Shown: positions 1 to 9,220 of the stretch, piece after piece
Position numbering within the stretch: position 1 is the first letter of the stretch
Layout of the letters: every line of letters starts with the position of its first letter
NCBI RefSeq assembly: GCF_001921745.1
Contig: NZ_MRYA01000001.1
Coordinates: 930,001 to 994,000, forward strand
DNA from: Psychrobacter sp. Cmf 22.2
GTDB taxonomy: Bacteria; Pseudomonadota; Gammaproteobacteria; Pseudomonadales; Moraxellaceae
Direction of reading: 5' to 3'
DNA: 64,000 bases
Translations under genes and position numbers: made by a program
Notes under the pieces: generated by a model
Database searches by the model: none
What the model was told of the DNA's origin: nothing
The model's input: the letters and a program-made list of their open reading frames with translations, nothing else

Positions 1-623
1 CCAATCTTCCATAATACGTCATGTGTAAACCAAGTCCAGAGTAGCTCGCCTGAGAATCCTTGACCTTCACTATAAGCTTCAGCTATCTTGATGGCTAAAT
101 ATACAAAGGGAAATGCCAAGCCATCATTGAGTCCGGCTTCTGATGTCAAGGTAAAACGCGGGGCATCTTCGCCCCCAGTATTAGGCGGTCCAACTTGAAT
201 GCTAGATGCCAATACAGGATCAGTAGGCGCAAGTACAGCCCCTAGTAAAATTGCTGCACCTATAGTCAGACCAAACGCGTAATAGCCTAAGACAGCCATT
301 GCAAAAATACCAACAGGCATAGTAATAAGTAACAGCCGGGTAGTAGGGCGCCACAAACGCCAAGATAATGGCGTATCGATTTTGATACCTGCTCCAACCA
401 GTGATACAAGTACCACAATCTCGGTGAGTTTCTCGATAATAACGCCATGTTCCATAGGGTCCAAAAATGACAAGGAGAGCCATAAATAGCCAATCACAAT
501 GCCAAAAGTAACTTGAAGCATGGGTAGAGATACAGGTAGAGGCTTAAATACGATAGGAAAAATGGCACCAAATAAAAAGGCGATGCCGCAGACTAATAAG
601 AATAAATTATAATTTTCAATCAT
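1..623 (-). CDS. CPA1-family Na+/H+ antiporter, N-terminal part (gene runs off the window)
   Basis: Partial gene; about 207 codons can be read in one open frame from ATG at 623 to the window edge. An in-frame ATG at 650 is an alternative start, and neither has a clear ribosome binding site. The translation is a chain of hydrophobic segments and contains two hallmarks of the NhaP/CPA1 exchangers: an ATDPV motif in the segment ILLGAVLAPTDPVLASS, and EAGLNDGLAFPFV, whose Asn-Asp pair is the ion-binding site in this family. It would exchange cytoplasmic Na+ (or K+) for protons across the inner membrane. The C-terminal half lies outside the window, so any cytoplasmic regulatory domain cannot be judged. 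Family call is firm; ion specificity is not. Confidence 0.85.
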   Translation of the reverse strand, partial: MIENYNLFLLVCGIAFLFGAIFPIVFKPLPVSLPMLQVTFGIVIGYLWLSLSFLDPMEHGVIIEKLTEIVVLVSLVGAGIKIDTPLSWRLWRPTTRLLLITMPVGIFAMAVLGYYAFGLTIGAAILLGAVLAPTDPVLASSIQVGPPNTGGEDAPRFTLTSEAGLNDGLAFPFVYLAIKIAEAYSEGQGFSGELLWTWFTHDVLWKI

Positions 624-825
624 AAGGTTTGTGCATGCCGCTTGGTCCATTTAAAATATTTATGAGCTTTTAAATAGAAAGTTGATAATAGCTATCTCTA
701 AAAGTTGTAAGGTGTAGGACGTAAATGTAATCTATAAAAGCGTTCAAAAACCTATAGTGACGAAAAAACGCAATGAGTTTCGCAAAAAATCGTTATCAAA
801 ACGACAGCTGCGTTGTTTTTTGGTG

Positions 826-852
826 AAAAAAAGCCAGCATGAAAGCTGGCTT
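826..852 (-). terminator. Rho-independent terminator of ilvD
   Basis: Arms AAGCCAGC (831-838) and GCTGGCTT (845-852) form an 8-bp stem with a 6-nt loop. The A-run at 826-832 reads as a T-tract on the minus strand. It sits about 40 nt past the ilvD stop codon. Confidence 0.8.
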
Positions 853-889
853 GATTTAAAAAATTAGTTCATTGCTCTGTAGTCTGTAG

Positions 890-2800
890 TTAGCGCTCCA
901 CTTGACTCACATCTCGTATCGCACCAGTGTCCGCACTGGTAGTCATAGCAGCATAAGCACGTAGGGCAGGCGTGACATAACGCTCACGACTTACAGGCTT
1001 CCATGCATCGCGGCCGCGTGCTTCCATCGCCTCACGACGTGCTGCTAAATCTGCATCGCTGACCTGCATATTGATGGTACGGTTTGGGATATCAATATGG
1101 ATGGTATCGCCTTCTTCAACCAGACCAATCGCACCGCCTTCAGCAGCTTCTGGACTGGCGTGACCGATAGATAAGCCTGATGTACCACCAGAGAAACGAC
1201 CATCAGTGAGTAGCGCACATTCTTTACCCAAGCCTTTTGACTTAAGATAGGTGGTTGGATAAAGCATCTCTTGCATGCCAGGACCCCCTTTTGGACCTTC
1301 GAAGCGGATAATGACCACGTCACCTGCTATGATTTGATCATCAAGCACGGCTGCTACGGCTGCATCTTGTGATTCAAAAATACGCGCACGACCAGTAAAG
1401 GTTAAGATGCTTTCATCGACGCCAGCAGTCTTGACCACGCAGCCACGCTCAGCGATATTGCCATAGAGTACGGCAAGGCCACCATCTTCTGAATAGGCAT
1501 GCTTGACGCTACGAATACAGCCTGACTCACGGTTGACATCAAGGTTAGGCCACTCTTTTGACTGTGAAAACGCCTCAGTGGTACGTACGCCACCAGGTGC
1601 AGCAATGTAGCGGGCACGCGCCTCAGTATTATCAGGATTCATGATATCCCATTTATCAATGGCCTCTTTCATTGAGGAGCTATGGATAGTCGGTATATCG
1701 GTGGTAAGTAATCCTGCTCGATCAAGCTCAGCAAGTAATGCCATCACGCCGCCAGCACGGTGTACATCCTCCATATGATATTTTTGCGAAGCAGGGGCGA
1801 CTTTAGAGAGACAAGGGACACCGCGACTCAAACGGTCGATATCAGCCATTTTAAAATCCACTTCTGCTTCATTTGCTGCAGCCAATAGATGCAAAATAGT
1901 ATTGGTTGAGCCGCCCATCGCAATATCTAAGCTCATCGCATTTTCGAAGGCGGCTTTGGTCGCGATAGAGCGCGGCAATACAGAATCATCGTCCTGCTCA
2001 TAGCGGCGTTTGGCCAAAGATACAATCGTGCGACCCGCTTCTAAGAACAACTCGCGGCGTAATGCATGGGTTGCTAATAAGGAGCCATTACCAGGCAATG
2101 ATAGTCCCAAAGCTTCGGTCAAGCAGTTCATCGAGTTGGCAGTAAACATACCAGAGCATGAGCCACAAGTTGGGCACGCTGAGCTTTCAATAGCTAAGAC
2201 ATCTTCATCGCTAATGGTGTCATCAGCAGCATCCATCATCGCATCAACAAGGTCAAGCTTACGAATGGCATTGCCTTTACTATCAGTAGCATGTACGTCG
2301 CTGCCCCCATCATTATTGTGACTGTGAGCAACGGTACTAGCGACAACTTTACCCGCTTCCATTGGCCCGCCAGAGACAAACACCACAGGCACATTTAGGC
2401 GCATGGCAGCCATCAGCATGCCAGGGGTAATCTTATCGCAGTTGGAGATACAGACCAACGCATCAGCGCAGTGAGCATTAACCATGTATTCTACCGAGTC
2501 AGCGATGAGGTCACGACTTGGGAGCGAATACAACATACCGCTATGACCCATTGCGATACCATCATCGACGGCAATAGTATTAAACTCTTTTGCCACTCCG
2601 CCCGCTTTTTCGATCTCACGCGCTACCATTTGTCCAAGATCTTTTAAATGCACATGTCCAGGTACAAACTGCGTAAATGAGTTGGCAATAGCGATAATCG
2701 GTTTGCCAAAGTCGCCATCAGTCATGCCAGTGGCGCGCCATAGTGCGCGAGCACCTGCCATATTACGACCACCAGTAGAGGTTTTTGAGCGATAATCCAT
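890..2800 (-). CDS. ilvD: Dihydroxy-acid dehydratase
   Basis: 636 aa, close to the roughly 610-620 aa of enterobacterial IlvD. It dehydrates 2,3-dihydroxy-isovalerate and -methylvalerate to the 2-oxo acids in the valine/isoleucine pathway and needs an Fe-S cluster. Family motifs are present in order: [13 protein letters not shown] (cluster Cys), [19 protein letters not shown] (cluster Cys), [25 protein letters not shown] and [23 protein letters not shown] at 2800 has AAGGA seven bases upstream. The gene stands alone, without other ilv genes nearby, and ends at a strong terminator. No truncation or missing motif is visible. Confidence 0.97.
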   Translation of the reverse strand: MDYRSKTSTGGRNMAGARALWRATGMTDGDFGKPIIAIANSFTQFVPGHVHLKDLGQMVAREIEKAGGVAKEFNTIAVDDGIAMGHSGMLYSLPSRDLIADSVEYMVNAHCADALVCISNCDKITPGMLMAAMRLNVPVVFVSGGPMEAGKVVASTVAHSHNNDGGSDVHATDSKGNAIRKLDLVDAMMDAADDTISDEDVLAIESSACPTCGSCSGMFTANSMNCLTEALGLSLPGNGSLLATHALRRELFLEAGRTIVSLAKRRYEQDDDSVLPRSIATKAAFENAMSLDIAMGGSTNTILHLLAAANEAEVDFKMADIDRLSRGVPCLSKVAPASQKYHMEDVHRAGGVMALLAELDRAGLLTTDIPTIHSSSMKEAIDKWDIMNPDNTEARARYIAAPGGVRTTEAFSQSKEWPNLDVNRESGCIRSVKHAYSEDGGLAVLYGNIAERGCVVKTAGVDESILTFTGRARIFESQDAAVAAVLDDQIIAGDVVIIRFEGPKGGPGMQEMLYPTTYLKSKGLGKECALLTDGRFSGGTSGLSIGHASPEAAEGGAIGLVEEGDTIHIDIPNRTINMQVSDADLAARREAMEARGRDAWKPVSRERYVTPALRAYAAMTTSADTGAIRDVSQVER

Positions 2801-2997
2801 ATGATATTCCTTACAAATAGGCGAGGCTCGTTAAAGATATAGCCTCAGCTTTAGCTTTAATGTTGATAGTGTGCTTTTTATACAAAGTGAATACTAGTGA
2901 ATAATACTAAGAGGTTACCATACCATTAGATATGAATAACTAAAAACAATTCATGGGTCATGTGAAGGCGTCTCATACAAAAATTTGCGTCATATTC

Positions 2998-3762
2998 TTA
3001 GGCGATTCGTTCTAAAATAGCTGCTTCAAACCAAGGTAATTCTGCTTTATCCGCTTCTAATTTAGCAATAAGTGTTAAAGCATGAGTGGCCAACAGCTGT
3101 TGATAATCTGTGCTAGCATCAATAGTGTGAAGCGGCTCATCGCTTATGTTTTGCTCATCGATACTGACTAGAGTTTGGTTATCATTTTTATATAGAACAT
3201 CCACACGGCCAAAAAACTGCCATTCTTTAAAAGCCGCTGCCATAGCATCGTCTGCGTCCTTGATGTATATCTGCTGCGTCGCTTTGCCCGTATTTGTCCA
3301 ATGTAGGCGCACCGCTAATTGCAGAGCTTCGCTAAACACAACCAGCGAGCCAATCACTTTTACATGCCAAGGGCTGGTTATTAGCGCTTTATCAATACCG
3401 ATGAGCTTAGCAGCCTCATCCGCTGTCATAGGTGTATTAAACTGAGCAAGTAGAGCGGGCGTTAATGGATGAGTCTGCTTGATCGCATCGTCTAAACTGT
3501 CGTAGTAATATAAAAACGCTAAAGGCTTATCTTGAGTGAGCGTTTTTTTACTAATTTTACAATTATGAATGCGCCAACTGATGGTTGTATCGGTTAGAGC
3601 GTCTGCCAAAATGATAGCATTTGGCGCGATAGTCTTTGTGACGGCACCGCTTTCTGATGACACTATATAATCTGACGATGCAGATGATAGTTTATCAGAG
3701 TTAGAAAATGTATCGGCATTAGAATTGGATAGTAACTGAGTAGGTAGGGTAGTCAAATTCAT
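2998..3762 (-). CDS. Hypothetical protein, 254 aa
   Basis: I do not recognise this protein. It has no signal peptide or membrane segment. The first 45 or so residues are rich in Ser, Asn, Asp and Thr and look disordered; the rest reads as a mixed alpha/beta globular domain, with a Trp-rich stretch (SWRIHNCKISKK near residue 62) and LPWFEAAILERIA at the C-terminus. Two sub-regions, around residues 60-150 and 150-250, could be related halves, but this is a guess from composition. It is transcribed divergently from the HIT-family gene at 4006 and lies downstream of nothing obvious, so context does not suggest a role. The frame is long, codon use resembles its neighbours, and I treat it as a real gene. 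Confidence 0.75.
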   Translation of the reverse strand: MNLTTLPTQLLSNSNADTFSNSDKLSSASSDYIVSSESGAVTKTIAPNAIILADALTDTTISWRIHNCKISKKTLTQDKPLAFLYYYDSLDDAIKQTHPLTPALLAQFNTPMTADEAAKLIGIDKALITSPWHVKVIGSLVVFSEALQLAVRLHWTNTGKATQQIYIKDADDAMAAAFKEWQFFGRVDVLYKNDNQTLVSIDEQNISDEPLHTIDASTDYQQLLATHALTLIAKLEADKAELPWFEAAILERIA

Positions 3763-4005
3763 AAACCTAGCATTGGCAGAGTGAAGGCTTAATATAACAT
3801 TTAAAGCACATATATCGCGAACAAAATAAGTGTTTAAACGATCGATATAGCGATTTAATATTTGATAAACACACCTTGTTATAAACGATAATAGTGAGAA
3901 GGTATCTTGTACTCAGACTCTATTTCGTCCACTATATATGACAGATGATAGGTAACCAGATAAGATGATGTATTAACCGCTAATGAATATTTAAGGAATA
4001 ATATA

Positions 4006-4449
4006 ATGAGTCAGGACAATCAGGTAGTCAAGTACGATGACAATAACATCTTTGCCAAAATGTTAAAAGGCGATATTCCGCACCATAAGGTGTATGAAGA
4101 TGATAAAACTCTCGCCTTTATGGACATCATGCCGCAAGCAGAAGGTCATGTATTGGTCATACCTAAGCAAAAGGCCGTTGATTTGATGGATCTTGAGCCA
4201 GAATATGCTGCAGCTGTTTTGATGACTTCTAAAAAAGTCATGCAAGCGCAGCGTCAGGTCTTTGCACGTGAAGGTATTATTCAGATGCAGCTAAATGGCG
4301 CGCAAGCAGGTCAGACGGTGTTTCACTACCATGTGCACCTGATACCAGGGAATATACATGAATTGGGTATTCATGCTGCCAAGCAAGCCGATAGCGATGA
4401 GCTTGCCCATACTGCACAGCAACTGGCAGCAGCGATTTCAGATTCTTAA
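4006..4449 (+). CDS. HIT-family (histidine triad, HINT-like) protein
   Basis: 147 aa. The histidine triad appears as HYHVHLIPG near residues 106-114 (the H-x-H-x-H active site), preceded by the typical N-terminal IFAKMLKGDIPHHKVYEDD and FMDIMPQAEGHVLVIPK segments. HINT-type enzymes hydrolyse the phosphoramidate bond of AMP-lysine or AMP-amine compounds; the physiological substrate in bacteria is not settled. The start ATG is preceded by AAGGAATAATAT. The stop is followed about 80 nt later by a good terminator, so this is a single-gene unit. Family assignment is secure, exact function is not. Confidence 0.92.
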   Translation: MSQDNQVVKYDDNNIFAKMLKGDIPHHKVYEDDKTLAFMDIMPQAEGHVLVIPKQKAVDLMDLEPEYAAAVLMTSKKVMQAQRQVFAREGIIQMQLNGAQAGQTVFHYHVHLIPGNIHELGIHAAKQADSDELAHTAQQLAAAISDS

Positions 4450-4530
4450 TATAGTGCTATTTTTTTGGGTTATATAAATTAATTACATCGGATAAAGGCG
4501 TTAAGTCCTAGTAGACTTGTCATAAATATG

Positions 4531-4558
4531 AAAAGGTAGCTAACAAGCTACCTTTTTT
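4531..4558 (+). terminator. Terminator downstream of the HIT gene
   Basis: AAAGGTAGC pairs with GCTACCTTT across a short TAACAA-type loop, followed by a T6 tract. It separates the HIT gene from the first BCCT transporter. Confidence 0.8.
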
Positions 4559-4740
4559 ATTGCTTGGTAATAGTCATGTAACAATCGTTAAATTAGTGTT
4601 ACGAGCTATAAGTTCTTCTGGGGTTTGGTATGAGAGTGTGATAAAAAACATGCTTTATTGGGCGCGTTTATTCTACTTCACTTATACGAACGAGTTTTTC
4701 GTTCAATAAAAGTGCCTTTAATTTGAGGACAATGTCTTTT

Positions 4741-6786
4741 ATGAGTAAATTACCTCGCTCCACTATTTTGTTGCCAGTATTTGTACCAGCTGCTGCCATC
4801 ATGCTGCTATTGGTAATTGGCACCGCAATCAATCCAGAAGCTGCTGGCGAGTTATTTAGTTCAGTACTGGCGTTTACCACCGATACTTTCGGTTGGTTTT
4901 ATATGTTGGCAGTCGCTATATTTTTGATGTTTATTATTGCTTTAGCCTTTTCGCCTTATGGCGGTATTAAGCTGGGTCCTGACCATGCGGAGGCTGAGTA
5001 TAATTTTCTTGAATGGTTTGCCATGCTGTTCTCAGCAGGTTACGGCATTGCGTTGCTATTTTATGGTGTCGCTGAACCTGTGCTACATTTTGCCAGTCCG
5101 CCACTCTCAGAGCCTCAAACGATTGCTGCTGCTAAAGAGGCGATGCAGATTGCCTATTTTCATTGGGGATTCCACATTTGGGCGATATATGGCGTGGTAG
5201 GTTTGTCATTGGCATATTTCTCTTTTCGTCATGGGTTGCCATTGTCAGTGCGCTCAACGTTATATCCATTAATTGGTGACAAAATCCATGGGCCTATTGG
5301 GCATACGGTCGATGTGTTTGCAATTGTGGGTACTATGTTTGGTATTGCCACCAGTTTGGGTTTATCGGTAGCGCAAATCAATGCAGGTTTGAATTACTTA
5401 TTGCCTAATATGGTGCCAGTAAGCACGACAGTGCAAGTCATTATTATCGCTTTGGTTACCGCAGCGGCCCTCGTCTCTGTACTGGCTGGAATGGACAAGG
5501 GTGTTAAACGGTTGTCTATTCTAAACATGGTCTTGGCAACAGCGCTGATGCTATTTGTATTTGTCGTCGGTCCATCAGTATTTATCTTAAACGCCTTTAT
5601 GGAAAATACGGGCAGCTATTTGGGCAATATTGTTGAGCGTACTTTTAGTTTGCAAGCCTATCAATCTAGTGATTGGATTGGTAGTTGGACGTTATTTATC
5701 TTTGCTTGGACGATTGCATGGGCGCCATTTGTCGGTTTGTTTATTGCTAAGATTAGTCGTGGTCGTACCATTCGTGAGTTTGTACTGGGTGTGATGTTAG
5801 TACCAACGCTGTTTACATTCTTTTGGTTCTCGGTATTTGGTGATACCGCACTACATATGATTATGGTTGATGGTTACGATGCTTTGATTGGGGAGGTGCA
5901 GAATAACCAAGCGATAGCACTGTTTAAACTGTTAGAGAATTTGCCGTTTACACAGATAGTTTCATCATTGACCGTACTATTAATTATCACCTTTTTTGTG
6001 ACGTCATCAGATTCAGGGTCGCTGGTCATTGACTCACTTGCTGCAGGTGGTCGCAGTGACACGCCGTGGTGGCAGCGTTCGTTTTGGGTGGTAACCGAAG
6101 GTGCAGTCGCGGCAGCGTTACTTATTGCTGGAGGTCTGAGCGCTCTACAAACTGCTGCTATCGTCAGCGCGCTACCTTTTGCAGTCATCATATTGATCTC
6201 TACATTTGGCATGTGGCGTGCGCTACGTATCGAGGGGCATCGCAACGCGAGCTTAGCCAATGACAATCATCTGCCACCGCATTTACTCAAACTAGATGCA
6301 TGGCGTGACCGTATTGATTATATAACCCATCAACCAACGCGTGACAAGGTACTGGACTATATTAAAGGCACGGTTTTATCTTCAATGCATGAAGTTGCAG
6401 AGAAGTTTGAAGAGACAGGTTGGTTGCCTGATGTGAATTATGATGAGGTTAATGATCGTGCAGTGCTTGAATTAAGACGCGGCGAAAACGTTGAGTTTTG
6501 GTACGAGGTTCGTTTGTCCGAGCATGAGATTCCTGATTATTATACTGAAGATATGGCCAATACATTACCGCAAGAGCATCACCATCGTGCTGAGGTATAT
6601 CTGCGCCGTGGTGGTCAAACCTATGATTTGTATGGTTATCAATCAGAATCGGTGATTAACGATATCATCGATCAGTTTGAGAAATATCTACACTTTGTTA
6701 ATGTGTCGCCAGACATTCTGCCTTGGCGTATGCAAGAGCATGATGATGATATTACGCTTGAGCAAGGTAGTGTGTTTGATAAGTAA
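4741..6786 (+). CDS. BCCT-family osmolyte transporter (BetT-like), copy 1
   Basis: About 681 aa from ATG 4741. This start is preferred because GAGGA at 4725-4729 lies 11 nt upstream and the tandem paralogue begins with the same MSKL residues; TTG 4723 and ATG 4732 are too close to the ribosome binding site. Twelve membrane segments are expected, ending near residue 500. The family signature PFVGLFIAKISRGRTIREF is present. A cytoplasmic C-terminal domain of about 170 residues follows, with VYLRRGGQTYDLYGYQSESV, as in the BetT branch. BCCT proteins import choline, betaine or similar compounds with Na+ or H+. In the aromatic motif before the signature the usual Trp-Trp pair reads Trp-Thr (FAWTIAWAPF), so substrate specificity is uncertain. 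Copy 2 follows directly on the same strand. Confidence 0.93.
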   Translation: MSKLPRSTILLPVFVPAAAIMLLLVIGTAINPEAAGELFSSVLAFTTDTFGWFYMLAVAIFLMFIIALAFSPYGGIKLGPDHAEAEYNFLEWFAMLFSAGYGIALLFYGVAEPVLHFASPPLSEPQTIAAAKEAMQIAYFHWGFHIWAIYGVVGLSLAYFSFRHGLPLSVRSTLYPLIGDKIHGPIGHTVDVFAIVGTMFGIATSLGLSVAQINAGLNYLLPNMVPVSTTVQVIIIALVTAAALVSVLAGMDKGVKRLSILNMVLATALMLFVFVVGPSVFILNAFMENTGSYLGNIVERTFSLQAYQSSDWIGSWTLFIFAWTIAWAPFVGLFIAKISRGRTIREFVLGVMLVPTLFTFFWFSVFGDTALHMIMVDGYDALIGEVQNNQAIALFKLLENLPFTQIVSSLTVLLIITFFVTSSDSGSLVIDSLAAGGRSDTPWWQRSFWVVTEGAVAAALLIAGGLSALQTAAIVSALPFAVIILISTFGMWRALRIEGHRNASLANDNHLPPHLLKLDAWRDRIDYITHQPTRDKVLDYIKGTVLSSMHEVAEKFEETGWLPDVNYDEVNDRAVLELRRGENVEFWYEVRLSEHEIPDYYTEDMANTLPQEHHHRAEVYLRRGGQTYDLYGYQSESVINDIIDQFEKYLHFVNVSPDILPWRMQEHDDDITLEQGSVFDK

Positions 6787-6810
6787 GTATCGAAACATCT
6801 GATTGTCACT

Positions 6811-6837
6811 AAAGGCAGCTAGATGGCTGCCTTTTTT
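6811..6837 (+). terminator. Terminator between the two BCCT genes
   Basis: AAAGGCAGC (6811-6819) pairs with GCTGCCTTT (6826-6834), with a 6-nt loop and a T-run to 6837. It implies that the tandem copies are separate transcription units. Confidence 0.85.
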
Positions 6838-7041
6838 GCTATAGAAAATGCCCTTTTCATTATAGTTTAAAAGCGCTATGGTTAACGCTATTTTAAACTA
6901 TCGCTTACTGGGCTTATATATGAATGAATTGTCGACAAGCGTTATTTGTGCATACTAAAGACATATAAATACTTTAAAAAAACAGATGTTATATAAGCGT
7001 ATCATACACCTATTCAAATTTATGATTTTTGAGAACCTTTT

Positions 7042-9084
7042 ATGAGTAAGCTATCTCGTTCGACTATTTTGATGCCGGTATTTATACCGACCGCTGTGGT
7101 CATGGTATTGTTGGTGATCGGTGCTTCGGTCAATCCACAACTGGCAAGTGGTTTGTTTGCACAAGTGCTGGGCTTTACCACCGAGACTTTTGGTTGGTTT
7201 TATATGCTGGCCACAGCGCTGTTCTTGATGTTTATCGTGATTCTGGCGTTTTCGCCTTATGGCGGCATCAAGCTAGGACCTGACCATGGCACGGCGCAAT
7301 ATAATTTTATTGAATGGATCTCTATGCTGTTTTCGGCAGGATACGGTATCGCTTTATTGTTCTATGGCGTTGCTGAGCCTGTGATTCATTTTGCCACGCC
7401 GCCGCTGTCAGAGCCGCAAACGATTGCTGCAGCCAAAGAGGCGATGCAAATTGCGTATTTTCATTGGGGTTTTCATATTTGGGCCATTAACGGTGTGGTG
7501 GCACTCACTTTAGCTTATTTTGCTTTTCGACATGGTTTGCCTTTGTCGATGCGCTCGACGCTGTATCCGATAATCGGCGAAAAAATCCATGGCCCCATAG
7601 GTCATGCGGTTGATGTATTTGCTATTTTAGGCACTTTGTTTGGTCTGGCAACCAGTTTGGGTATCTCTGTCTCGCAAATTAACACAGGCTTGAACTACTT
7701 GGTGCCGAGTATTCCAGTTAATACCACCGTACAGGTTATTGCAATCACCGTAATAACAGGCTTGGCACTGATATCAGTATTGGCGGGTATGGATAAGGGC
7801 GTAAAACGCCTGTCTATCTTAAATATGACACTCGCAACCTCTCTGATGCTGTTTGTATTTATCGTCGGTCCTTCAGTATTTATTCTAAATGCCTTTATGG
7901 AGAACACAGGCAGCTATTTGGGCAATATCGTTGAACGTACCTTTAGTTTGCAAGCCTATCAGCAAGGCGATTGGATCACCAGTTGGACGTTGTTTATCTT
8001 TGCATGGACGATTTCATGGTCACCGTTTGTCGGTATCTTTATTGCCAAGATTAGCCGCGGGCGTACCATTCGTGAGTTTATCGCCGGTATAATGCTAGTA
8101 CCGACTATTTTTACCTTCTTTTGGTTTGCCGTGTTCGGTGATACGGCGCTAAACATGATTATGGTACAAGGCTATGAGTCCCTCATTAGTGAAGTACAGA
8201 ATAACCAAGCTATCGCTTTATTTAAGCTGCTTGAAAACCTACCATTTACTCAAGTGGTATCTGGTCTAGCAGTCGTACTTATTATTACCTTTTTTATCAC
8301 TTCTTCTGACTCTGGATCGTTAGTGATTGACTCGCTAGCTGCAGGGGGGCGTAGTGACACGCCAGCATGGCAGCGTACGTTTTGGGTGGTAATATTGGGT
8401 GTTGTCGCTTCGGTACTGCTGCTGGCAGGTGGGTTACAAGCTCTGCAAACGGCAGCCATCGTCAGTGCCTTACCGTTTACGATGATTATCTTGATTGCGA
8501 TGTTTGGTATGTGGCGGGCGCTGCGTATTGAAGGTCACCGTGATGAAAGCTTGGCAAATGAAAACCGTTTGCCGCCACATCTGCTTAAGCTTGAGTCATG
8601 GCGCAATCGGATTGATTACATTACTGAACAACCCAGCCGTGAAGATGTTTTGAACTATATTAAAGGGACGGTCATGTCATCGATGAAGGAGGTGGCAGAG
8701 AAGTTTAAGGAAACGGGTTGGCATCCTGAAGTCAATTATGATGACACCAATAACCGGGCGGTATTAGAGCTACAGTATGGCGATGATGTAGAGTTTTGGT
8801 ATGAAGTGCGATTGACGCACCAAGACATACCTGTTTATTATAAGGACAGAGTCAGCAGTGAGATATCGCAAGAACACTATTACCGTGCCAAGGTCCATTT
8901 GCGCCGCGGTGGTCAGGTTTATGACTTGTACGGTTATCAATCAGAGTCGGTGATTAACGATATCATCGATCAGTTTGAAAAATATCTATACTTCTTAGAA
9001 GAGTCGCCGAACAGCCTACCATGGCGTATGCAGGAGCATGATGACGATATCACGCTTGAGCAGGGTAGTGTGTTTGATAAGTAG
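7042..9084 (+). CDS. BCCT-family osmolyte transporter (BetT-like), copy 2
   Basis: 680 aa, closely similar to the preceding gene along its whole length, including the last 15 residues (HDDDITLEQGSVFDK), so the pair arose by tandem duplication. It has the BCCT signature PFVGIFIAKISRGRTIREF and the BetT-type cytoplasmic C-terminal domain. As in copy 1, the second Trp of the usual Trp-Trp pair is Thr (FAWTISWSPF). Divergence is spread over the membrane segments and the start of the C-terminal domain, which would allow different substrates or osmotic set points. The 255-nt spacer upstream contains a terminator and leaves room for its own promoter. Likely imports choline or a betaine; specificity unknown. 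Confidence 0.93.
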   Translation: MSKLSRSTILMPVFIPTAVVMVLLVIGASVNPQLASGLFAQVLGFTTETFGWFYMLATALFLMFIVILAFSPYGGIKLGPDHGTAQYNFIEWISMLFSAGYGIALLFYGVAEPVIHFATPPLSEPQTIAAAKEAMQIAYFHWGFHIWAINGVVALTLAYFAFRHGLPLSMRSTLYPIIGEKIHGPIGHAVDVFAILGTLFGLATSLGISVSQINTGLNYLVPSIPVNTTVQVIAITVITGLALISVLAGMDKGVKRLSILNMTLATSLMLFVFIVGPSVFILNAFMENTGSYLGNIVERTFSLQAYQQGDWITSWTLFIFAWTISWSPFVGIFIAKISRGRTIREFIAGIMLVPTIFTFFWFAVFGDTALNMIMVQGYESLISEVQNNQAIALFKLLENLPFTQVVSGLAVVLIITFFITSSDSGSLVIDSLAAGGRSDTPAWQRTFWVVILGVVASVLLLAGGLQALQTAAIVSALPFTMIILIAMFGMWRALRIEGHRDESLANENRLPPHLLKLESWRNRIDYITEQPSREDVLNYIKGTVMSSMKEVAEKFKETGWHPEVNYDDTNNRAVLELQYGDDVEFWYEVRLTHQDIPVYYKDRVSSEISQEHYYRAKVHLRRGGQVYDLYGYQSESVINDIIDQFEKYLYFLEESPNSLPWRMQEHDDDITLEQGSVFDK

Positions 9085-9184
9085 CATGTTTGATAAATAG
9101 TTGGTTTCATTATTAAAACTGAGTATTAGTTGTTGCAAGTTATTCGCTTGAATGGCTTGCATTAAAATCCAGAACCCTTAGAAT

Positions 9185-9220
9185 AACGGCTTGTTTTTAC
9201 CGTTAATCAAGCCGTTTTTT
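9185..9220 (+). terminator. Terminator-like hairpin ending one base before the dusB ATG
   Basis: AACGGCTTG (9185-9193) pairs perfectly with CAAGCCGTT (9208-9216), with a T6 run at 9215-9220 immediately followed by ATG 9221. It has every feature of an intrinsic terminator for the BCCT gene, but it would also occlude or attenuate the dusB start if dusB is transcribed from upstream. Confidence 0.7.

Noticed and set aside
220..493. Two short minus-strand frames in the first 500 bases
   Set aside because: They are out of frame with the antiporter gene, whose motifs are unmistakable in the third frame.
9191..9220. TTG 9191 as the dusB start
   Set aside because: The ten added codons encode one arm and the loop of a terminator hairpin, and ATG 9221 gives the normal N-terminus.
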